Of a DNA stretch of 5,730 nt, positions 1-3,532 are shown one piece after another. Source of the stretch: Methylovulum sp. (GTDB lineage: Bacteria > Pseudomonadota > Gammaproteobacteria > Methylococcales > Methylomonadaceae); NCBI GenBank assembly GCA_016919605.1, contig JACXTQ010000253.1, forward strand, positions 1 through 5,730, given 5' to 3'. How positions within the stretch are numbered: the stretch's first letter is position 1; each line of letters begins with the position of its first letter. Made by a program: the position numbers and the translations under genes. Below the pieces are notes generated by a model. The model had not been told where the DNA came from, made no database searches, and was given only the letters and a program-made list of their open reading frames with translations.

Positions 1-74
1 CGGGTTAGCGTTAGCGTAACCCGACAATTACCGCTCGAATGCTGTCGGGTTACGCTAACGCTAACCCGACCTAC
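1..74. repeat. Large palindromic (REP-like) repeat, left end cut by the window
   Basis: Bases 1-25 are an exact inverted match to bases 44-68, around an 18-nt centre. Each arm is itself a hairpin: the stem GTCGGGTTA / TAACCCGAC closes a 9-nt loop (gcgttagcg in the left arm, cgctaacgc in the right). The right arm continues to CCTAC at 74, and the matching GTAGG of the left arm would lie before base 1. A sister copy is at 1334-1433. This double-hairpin form is typical of REP/BIME-type intergenic elements, which are moved by RAYT transposases in other bacteria. No such transposase is in the window. Confidence 0.9.
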
Positions 75-82
75 ACCGGAGC

Positions 83-106
83 GTACCCACTAAGGAGTGT
101 GGGTAC
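83..106. repeat. Short perfect inverted repeat downstream of the peroxidase gene
   Basis: GTACCCAC (83-90) and GTGGGTAC (99-106) form a perfect 8-bp stem with an 8-nt loop. It begins 26 nt beyond the stop codon of the peroxidase gene, so it could act as that gene's transcription end. In that direction no run of T follows the stem, so a classical intrinsic terminator is not supported and its role is open. Confidence 0.5.
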
Positions 107-131
107 AATTAGAAAGAACTACTCTCAGTTA

Positions 132-1136
132 TCAGTTAAACGTCTTACCCGGAGTACCAGGCAATTGTGGCATTGTTTGTTTAGGGAACTCGCCGGTCAA
201 CGCATTCAAAAACGCGACAATATCGGCCACATCTTCTTTCGGCAAATCCTTGCCCAACTGCACCTTAGCCATCACCGTTACTGCTTGCTCCAAGGTCTTT
301 ACCGAGCCGTTATGGAAATACGGTGCGGTCAAGGCAATGTTACGCAAGGTAGGAACTTTGAACAAATGCGCGTCCGCCTCGTTTTTAGTGACTTCCGCCA
401 AACCTTGATCTTTCTTGAAATGGTACTGGGCTTCAAAATAATCATTGGACATCACAGGGAATTTCTGGAACGAACCGCCGCCATTAAATGCCGCGCCGCT
501 ATGGCAGCTGGTGCAACCCAACTCCGCCACCTTATCCATACCGCGCACTTGTTGCACCGTCAACACCGCCTTATTGCCTTCGACATACTGGTCATAAGGG
601 CTGTTAGGCGTAATCAAAGTGCGCTCATAAGCGGCAATCGCCTTAGTGGCGTTGTCTTTAGAAATGGAATCCTTACCAAACACTTGCTCAAACGCTTGGT
701 TATAGCCCTCAATCGCTTTTAGGCGTTCAACCACATCATCCCAGCTCTTCATGCCCATTTCAATAGGGTTAGTCACAGGGCCTGCCGCTTGTGCTTCTAG
801 GCTAGGCGCACGGCCATCCCAAAACTGCACGCTATTAAACGCCGCGTTCCAAACCGTCGGGGCGCTACGGCCACCCGTTTGCCCGTGGACACCCATAGAA
901 TTAGGGCGATTGTCCTCGCCACCTAACATAGTGTTATGGCAAGACGAACAAGACACCGTACCCGTAGATGACAAACGCGGGTCATGATACAACATCTTAC
1001 CCAGCTCCACCTTTTCAGGCGTAGTCGCATTGTCAGCCGGTGCAGGGGCCACCGTAGGCAATGTATCCCAAGCGTTAGCGACCGACAACGAACCGGCCAA
1101 AGCCAGCGCAGAAACCAATAAGCGAATTTTAAACAT
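132..1136 (-). CDS. ccpA: Di-haem cytochrome c peroxidase, periplasmic (CcpA family)
   Basis: This 334-residue protein should reduce H2O2 to water in the periplasm with electrons from small c-type cytochromes or cupredoxins. Residues 1-22 form a signal peptide with a basic start, a hydrophobic stretch and an ANA cleavage site. Two c-type haem motifs are present, CSSCH at 63-67 and CTSCH at 208-212, the spacing expected for the two-domain peroxidase family. Other family hallmarks are RSAPTVWNAAF (90-100), FWDGRA (105-110), GPVTNPIEMG (119-128) and VPTLRNIALTAPYFHNG (261-277). His84 may be the distal ligand of the peroxidatic haem, and Met289 the expected ligand of the electron-accepting haem. 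The ATG at 1136 is chosen because GGAGG lies 5 nt upstream. A TTG four codons earlier would overlap that site. Length and motifs favour a peroxidase over MauG. No linked c-type cytochrome gene is in view. Confidence 0.93.
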   Translation of the reverse strand: MFKIRLLVSALALAGSLSVANAWDTLPTVAPAPADNATTPEKVELGKMLYHDPRLSSTGTVSCSSCHNTMLGGEDNRPNSMGVHGQTGGRSAPTVWNAAFNSVQFWDGRAPSLEAQAAGPVTNPIEMGMKSWDDVVERLKAIEGYNQAFEQVFGKDSISKDNATKAIAAYERTLITPNSPYDQYVEGNKAVLTVQQVRGMDKVAELGCTSCHSGAAFNGGGSFQKFPVMSNDYFEAQYHFKKDQGLAEVTKNEADAHLFKVPTLRNIALTAPYFHNGSVKTLEQAVTVMAKVQLGKDLPKEDVADIVAFLNALTGEFPKQTMPQLPGTPGKTFN

Positions 1137-1141
1137 ACCAT

Positions 1142-1146
1142 CCTCC
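1142..1146 (-). promoter_or_regulatory. Ribosome binding site of the peroxidase gene
   Basis: On the minus strand GGAGG ends 5 nt before the ATG at 1136-1134. This fixes the start there and argues against the upstream in-frame TTG at 1148-1146. Confidence 0.85.
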
Positions 1147-1223
1147 AACTATTATAGTTATATTGACAAAAGGGGCGCACGGGCCCTTACGGTAAAACAA
1201 GGCCGACAACGCCCATGAAACCT

Positions 1224-1229
1224 ATTATA
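1224..1229 (-). promoter_or_regulatory. Candidate -10 box for the peroxidase gene
   Basis: A perfect TATAAT reads on the minus strand here and would give a leader of about 80 nt. No convincing -35 lies 16-18 nt upstream. A second TATAAT at 1156-1151 is too close to the start codon, because transcription from it would begin inside or after the GGAGG. I could not identify a clear FNR-type site, although peroxidases of this family are often under FNR control. Confidence 0.25.
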
Positions 1230-1333
1230 CCTGCTTATTTGCATGACGGTATTGCCACCCACCCGTGCCTAAACGGCCAGATACTGGGATTAAGTTAAGG
1301 TATCAGTAATGTATTGCTATAAATAGAATACGG

Positions 1334-1433
1334 CGTAGGTCGGGTTAGCGATAGCGTAACCCGACATTATCCGTGCGGCACACGTCGGGTTATACCCTCT
1401 GGGGCACAAGCGCTATCGCTAACCCGACCTACG
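1334..1433. repeat. Palindromic (REP-like) repeat, second copy, with an extended right arm
   Basis: Bases 1334-1356 are an exact inverted match to 1411-1433 (23 bp). The left arm folds into a 9-bp hairpin, GTCGGGTTA (1339-1347), loop gcgatagcg, TAACCCGAC (1357-1365). The right arm has the same stem (1384-1392 and 1420-1428), but its loop is 27 nt rather than 9, because 18 extra bases (1393-1410) precede the expected cgctatcgc. The element belongs to the same family as 1-74. The base change in its loop (gcgAtagcg against gcgTtagcg) is matched in its other arm, which keeps the large palindrome perfect. Confidence 0.9.
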
Positions 1434-1509
1434 ACGATTATATCTAATTGATAATAAATATAAAAACCCTTAACTTAATGGCAGTGAACCAAACAGCGGC
1501 AAGCCTATA

Positions 1510-1543
1510 CTTAACCCAATAATCTTAACAGAAAAGACTTAAC
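1510..1543. repeat. Three CTTAAC motifs at 14-nt spacing
   Basis: CTTAAC begins at 1510, 1524 and 1538, exactly 14 nt apart, and a further copy is at 1469-1474. The inverse form GTTAAG is at 1294-1299. The intervening bases are not conserved. This could be a small array of protein-binding sites or chance in AT-rich DNA. Confidence 0.3.
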
Positions 1544-1571
1544 TAAAGAAATCAAAAGCATCCTTATCTTC

Positions 1572-1601
1572 CCTTGCTTAAAGGACGGGGATAGTGCAAG
1601 G
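1572..1601. repeat. Possible hairpin, CCTTGC / GCAAGG
   Basis: A perfect 6-bp inverted repeat (1572-1577 and 1596-1601) encloses 18 nt. It could be a degraded end of a mobile element. No transposase gene or partner end is visible, so this stays weak. Confidence 0.25.
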
Positions 1602-1672
1602 TTTCTGCGTTCCCATGCGCTATACGGCCATGCCAGCCACCTACGTTGCCGCCGCGTTAAGAAAGCTTTTGC

Positions 1673-1700
1673 TTGACCGCAACCTATACCAATATATACT
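1673..1700 (+). promoter_or_regulatory. Probable sigma-70 promoter of the first toxin-antitoxin module
   Basis: TTGACC (1673-1678) and TATACT (1695-1700) are separated by 16 nt, each one mismatch from consensus. The start codon at 1730 lies 29 nt beyond the -10 box. The -10 sits in AT-rich DNA with two ATATAT arms (1692-1697 and 1709-1714). A ribbon-helix-helix antitoxin would be expected to bind such a site and repress its own operon, but the symmetry is too simple to call it an operator with confidence. Confidence 0.6.
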
Positions 1701-1729
1701 ATTTAATAATATATCAAGGGATAAAGGCC

Positions 1730-2017
1730 ATGCAGCAAAAAAATACCAGTGTGACAATAGGCGCACATTTTGAACAATTTATCGCCAAACAAATCAATGA
1801 AGGCCGCTACGGCTCAACCAGCGAAACTATCCGGGCAGGCTTGCGGCTGTTAGAAGAGCGGGAACTAAAATTGGCAACCCTACAAAAAGCCCTGCTAGAA
1901 GGCGAAGAAAGCGGCCAGGCTGATTATTCCCTAACCCGATTACTAGCCGAACTTGACCAAGACAGCCCGAACGAAATTAAGAAAAAATCATGCGAGTTAT
2001 TACCAGAAAACGGTTAA
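1730..2017 (+). CDS. parD: ParD-family ribbon-helix-helix antitoxin
   Basis: This 95-residue protein matches the ParD pattern closely. Residues 4-40 (NTSVTIGAHFEQFIAKQ, then GRYGSTSETIRAGLRLLEERE) form the ribbon-helix-helix DNA-binding dimer unit, and the acidic ALLEGEESG stretch (54-62) begins the toxin-binding tail. ParD proteins neutralise ParE toxins and repress their own promoter. No parE follows here. The next gene is a HigB-type toxin that overlaps the 3' end by 28 nt. The tail after about residue 80 (PNEIKKKSCELLPENG) is partly encoded by the overlap and is unlike usual ParD ends. The ATG at 1730 fits the family's start, with AGGG nine nt upstream and AAAGG closer. A TTG at 1673 opens the same frame but coincides with the -35 box. 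The family call is firm, the partner is inferred. Confidence 0.88.
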   Translation: MQQKNTSVTIGAHFEQFIAKQINEGRYGSTSETIRAGLRLLEERELKLATLQKALLEGEESGQADYSLTRLLAELDQDSPNEIKKKSCELLPENG

Positions 2018-2277
2018 ATGATTTTGCCGTTTTATATCCCGACATTAAAACCGCATTACAGCATTGGTATCGAATTATTAAAGCCAACGATTTTAATTCG
2101 TTTAACGAATTGACGGCCCTATTTCCACAGGCCGATCAAGTTGGAAAACTGACGGTGTTTAACATTGCGGGTAATAAAGTTCGCCTGATTGCCGCCATAC
2201 ACTACAATAGCCATAGGGTTTACATCCGTAACATATTGACCCACAATGACTATGACAAAAACAAATGGAAGGAGTGA
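1990..2277 (+). CDS. higB: HigB-type mRNA interferase toxin, first copy
   Basis: This 95-residue protein belongs to the HigB toxin family with a RelE-like fold, whose members cut mRNA on the ribosome. The family signature is in the second half: LTVFNIAGNKVRLIAAIHYN (54-73) followed by VYIRNILTHNDYD (77-89). Arg65, Tyr78, Arg80 and His85 are plausible active or structural residues. It is about 54% identical, without gaps, to the second HigB at 2570-2875 (51 of 95 positions by my count), so the pair is an old duplication or two separate acquisitions. Its start lies within the ParD gene and no clear ribosome site precedes the ATG, which suggests translational coupling to the antitoxin. Its last codons carry the ribosome site of the next gene. 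Which neighbour neutralises it, ParD or the short HigA-like protein, cannot be settled from the sequence. Confidence 0.87.
   Translation: MRVITRKRLNDFAVLYPDIKTALQHWYRIIKANDFNSFNELTALFPQADQVGKLTVFNIAGNKVRLIAAIHYNSHRVYIRNILTHNDYDKNKWKE
2269..2274 (+). promoter_or_regulatory. Ribosome binding site that decides the start of the short HigA-like gene
   Basis: AAGGAG inside the last codons of the first higB lies 8 nt before a GTG at 2283. The alternative in-frame ATG at 2265 has no such site upstream and would place this motif inside the gene, so GTG is preferred. Confidence 0.7.
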
Positions 2278-2282
2278 CTATC

Positions 2283-2510
2283 GTGTCAGCCGTTTATCTT
2301 GAACAAATTATCCCCGTGTGGAATAACGTTTCAAACTTTATCCATGTCCTGCATAATGAAAATGATTATCGGCAGGCGGTCGGATTATTGGACAGCTTAT
2401 GTGATATGGTGGGTGAAAATGAGCAACATCCCTTGGCTTCATTAATGGAATTGGTCGGTGTGTTGATTGAACACTACGAAGATGCCCATATTCCTGAAAT
2501 AACCGACTAA
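2283..2510 (+). CDS. Short HigA-like protein lacking the helix-turn-helix domain
   Basis: This 75-residue acidic protein matches only the N-terminal half of HigA antitoxins. The shared part includes NDYRQA (27-32), VGENEQHPLASLMELVGVLIEHYED (43-67) and a closing HIPE. The full-length HigA at 2863-3282 has QDYERA, IGDNEDHPLAEVLDYLAGQVKAYED and FFIPK at the same places, about 15 identities over 42 residues. In the full protein this half precedes a DNA-binding helix-turn-helix. Here the frame stops right after HIPEITD, and only 59 nt separate it from the next gene, so the HTH is absent, not frameshifted. In this HigA class the N-terminal half is presumably the toxin-binding part, so the protein might still neutralise the HigB encoded just upstream. 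It could equally be a remnant. The start follows the AAGGAG site, and an upstream ATG would give 81 residues. Confidence 0.75.
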   Translation: MSAVYLEQIIPVWNNVSNFIHVLHNENDYRQAVGLLDSLCDMVGENEQHPLASLMELVGVLIEHYEDAHIPEITD

Positions 2511-2523
2511 TTTTTGGCGTAGA

Positions 2524-2562
2524 TTATTTTTAGATTGACAATATACCATAATGGTATATTGT
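2524..2562 (+). promoter_or_regulatory. Probable promoter of the second toxin-antitoxin module
   Basis: Two readings are possible. TTGACA (2535-2540) with TATTGT (2557-2562) has 16-nt spacing and a perfect -35, but transcription would begin at about the ATG and leave out the GGAGG. CATAAT (2547-2552) with a poor TTATTT (2524-2529) at 17-nt spacing leaves a short leader containing GGAGG. In both cases the -10 box falls in the palindrome at 2538-2562, so binding there should block transcription. Confidence 0.5.
2538..2562. promoter_or_regulatory. Perfect 25-nt palindrome, likely operator of higBA
   Basis: ACAATATACCAT (2538-2549) and ATGGTATATTGT (2551-2562) are exact inverted copies around a single central A. 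It lies directly upstream of the second higB and overlaps the candidate promoter elements, as expected for a site bound by the HTH of a HigA dimer. The half-site TATACCA also occurs once upstream of the first module (1685-1691), between its -35 and -10 boxes, but without a mirrored partner. Confidence 0.8.
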
Positions 2563-2569
2563 GGAGGCC

Positions 2570-2875
2570 ATGCACGTTATAGCAAAACCCGCCCTTATCT
2601 CGTTCTGGACAAAATATCCTGATGCCAAAAAGCCGTTAGAAGTTTGGTATCTTGCGATGGAAAAAGGAACATTCTCTGACTTTAACGGGTTACGGGCAAG
2701 TTTTGCCAGTGCCGACTATGTGGACGGCCTGACGGTATTTAACATAGGGGGCAATAAATACAGGTTGATTGCTTCCATCCACTATAACCGTCAAAAAGTG
2801 TATATCCGCAATGTGCTGACACATTCAGACTATGACCGAGAGGCTTGGAAACGGGGGCAACAATGGACACTATAA
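2570..2875 (+). CDS. higB: HigB-type mRNA interferase toxin, second copy
   Basis: This 101-residue protein is a HigB family toxin, presumed to cleave mRNA on translating ribosomes. Signature segments are LTVFNIGGNKYRLIASIHYN (54-73) and VYIRNVLTHSDYD (77-89), in the same register as the first HigB. Two aromatic motifs, YPDAK (16-20) and WYLAM (26-30), also match. It carries a short extension (RGQQWTL) beyond the other copy. ATG at 2570 is chosen because MHVI aligns with the MRVI start of the first copy. GGAGG sits only 2 nt upstream, which is tight. A GTG at 2561 would add three residues and has no ribosome site. The gene overlaps the following higA by 13 nt, and the toxin-first order is the usual one for higBA. 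The palindrome immediately upstream should give autoregulation. Confidence 0.9.
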   Translation: MHVIAKPALISFWTKYPDAKKPLEVWYLAMEKGTFSDFNGLRASFASADYVDGLTVFNIGGNKYRLIASIHYNRQKVYIRNVLTHSDYDREAWKRGQQWTL

Positions 2876-3282
2876 GCAGGGCGACATCACACGCTATCCT
2901 TACTGCTTGGATACCTTTTAAAACAGCGCTAGGTGTCACCTCAGTCCATAGCGGGCAGGATTATGAACGGGCAACCGCCACTATGAATGTACTGCTTGAA
3001 GAAATTGGCGATAATGAAGACCACCCCTTGGCTGAGGTGCTGGACTATCTTGCCGGACAGGTCAAAGCCTACGAGGACGGACATTTTTTTATTCCAAAAG
3101 CCGAGCCGAGCGCCGTACTGAGTTTTTTTATGGAACAACACAACCTACGCCAAGAAGATTTAAGCGATTGTGCGCCGCAAAGCCGCATATCTGAAATTTT
3201 GGCAGGAAAACGTTCCATCAGTAAAGGGATTGCAAAACGCCTTGCCCACCGCTTCAATGTGCATTCTGATTTGTTTCTCTAG
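2863..3282 (+). CDS. higA: HigA antitoxin with C-terminal helix-turn-helix
   Basis: This 139-residue protein is the cognate antitoxin of the HigB encoded just upstream and should also repress the operon. The N-terminal part (about 1-80) holds the conserved QDYERA (32-37) and GDNEDHPLAEVLDYLAGQVKAYED block (49-72). A link with FFIPKAEP (75-82) leads to an HTH of the Cro/C1 type: LRQEDLSD (95-102), QSRISEILAGKRSISKGIAKRLAHRF (106-131). This is the usual size and order for the family. ATG at 2863 follows GGGGG with 5-nt spacing. A TTG at 2845 in the same frame lacks a ribosome site. Translation is probably coupled to higB. No T-rich terminator follows, only the hairpin at 3314-3350. The likely binding site is the palindrome at 2538-2562. 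Confidence 0.92.
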   Translation: MDTISRATSHAILTAWIPFKTALGVTSVHSGQDYERATATMNVLLEEIGDNEDHPLAEVLDYLAGQVKAYEDGHFFIPKAEPSAVLSFFMEQHNLRQEDLSDCAPQSRISEILAGKRSISKGIAKRLAHRFNVHSDLFL

Positions 3283-3313
3283 TGTATACTTCAAACGGTC
3301 AAATTTTCAGTAT

Positions 3314-3350
3314 CATCCGGCGCATTAGTGCCAGCGTAATGCGCCGGATG
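3314..3350. repeat. Strong hairpin repeat downstream of higA
   Basis: CATCCGGCGCATTA (3314-3327) and TAATGCGCCGGATG (3337-3350) form a perfect 14-bp stem around the 9-nt loop gtgccagcg. It may stop transcription from higA, but no run of T follows. Its layout, a stem ending TTA, a 9-nt loop ending agcg, then TAA, is the same as in the repeats at 1-74 and 1334-1433, although the stem bases differ. Confidence 0.8.
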
Positions 3351-3417
3351 GTTGACATCCAACAGGCGGTGCAATACGGCTATCGCCTCAACACCCTAGG
3401 GTATATATTTTAGGCGT

Positions 3418-3505
3418 TGTAGAGACGTTGCGCCGCAACGTCTTAAAGCCTATAAGCTCCTTAAATTTAGCTAGCCCAAAGACGTTGCGGTGCAACGTCT
3501 CTACA
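3418..3505. repeat. Inverted pair of 26-nt palindromic repeats between convergent genes
   Basis: Bases 3418-3443 match the reverse complement of 3480-3505 at 25 of 26 positions, with a 36-nt AT-rich spacer. Each arm contains its own palindrome, AGACGTTGCG / CGCAACGTCT (3423-3443), or nearly so in the right arm (3480-3500). The pair sits between the ends of higA and the Roco gene. It resembles the GTAGAGACGTTGC...GCAACGTCTCTAC dispersed repeats seen in many bacterial genomes. No T-run follows in either direction, so terminator activity is not shown. Confidence 0.85.
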
Positions 3506-3532
3506 GTATTAGCCCCCCATGCGTCTTATGGA

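Larger units (their letters stand above)
1137..1672. other. Gene-free region between the peroxidase gene and the toxin-antitoxin cluster
   Basis: About 535 bases hold no credible gene on either strand. They contain the peroxidase gene's upstream region, a second palindromic repeat (1334-1433), an AT-rich stretch with three CTTAAC motifs at exact 14-nt spacing (1510-1543), and a possible hairpin (1572-1601). The part at 1560-1670 is more GC-rich than its AT-rich flanks and may be a remnant of an older gene or element, but I recognise nothing in it. Confidence 0.6.

Noticed and set aside
39..722. Long open frame on the plus strand opposite the peroxidase gene
   Set aside because: It is antisense to a clear di-haem peroxidase with both haem motifs, and its own translation has no recognisable domain.
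1137..1148. Start of the peroxidase gene at the upstream TTG (1148)
   Set aside because: It overlaps the GGAGG that serves the ATG at 1136, and the signal peptide begins naturally at that ATG.
1170..1190. GC-rich hairpin AAGGG...CCCTT followed by TTTT on the minus strand, as a terminator or attenuator ahead of the peroxidase gene
   Set aside because: The stem is only about 5 bp with an ambiguous loop, too weak to support a regulatory call.
1516..1675. Open stretch of about 53 codons on the plus strand
   Set aside because: It has no ATG or ribosome site, and its translation matches no family I recognise.
1673..1729. Longer ParD starting at TTG 1673
   Set aside because: The extra 19 residues are not ParD-like, and the TTG is part of the -35 box of the likely promoter.
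1990..2277. ParE as the product of the gene after parD
   Set aside because: The sequence has the HigB signature (VYIRNILTHNDYD) and aligns without gaps with the second HigB. ParE motifs are absent.
3314..3350. Intrinsic terminator for higA
   Set aside because: The stem is strong, but no T-run follows on either strand. It is listed as a repeat instead.
1..3505. CRISPR array
   Set aside because: The repeats are inverted hairpins at scattered sites, not regularly spaced direct repeats with unique spacers.
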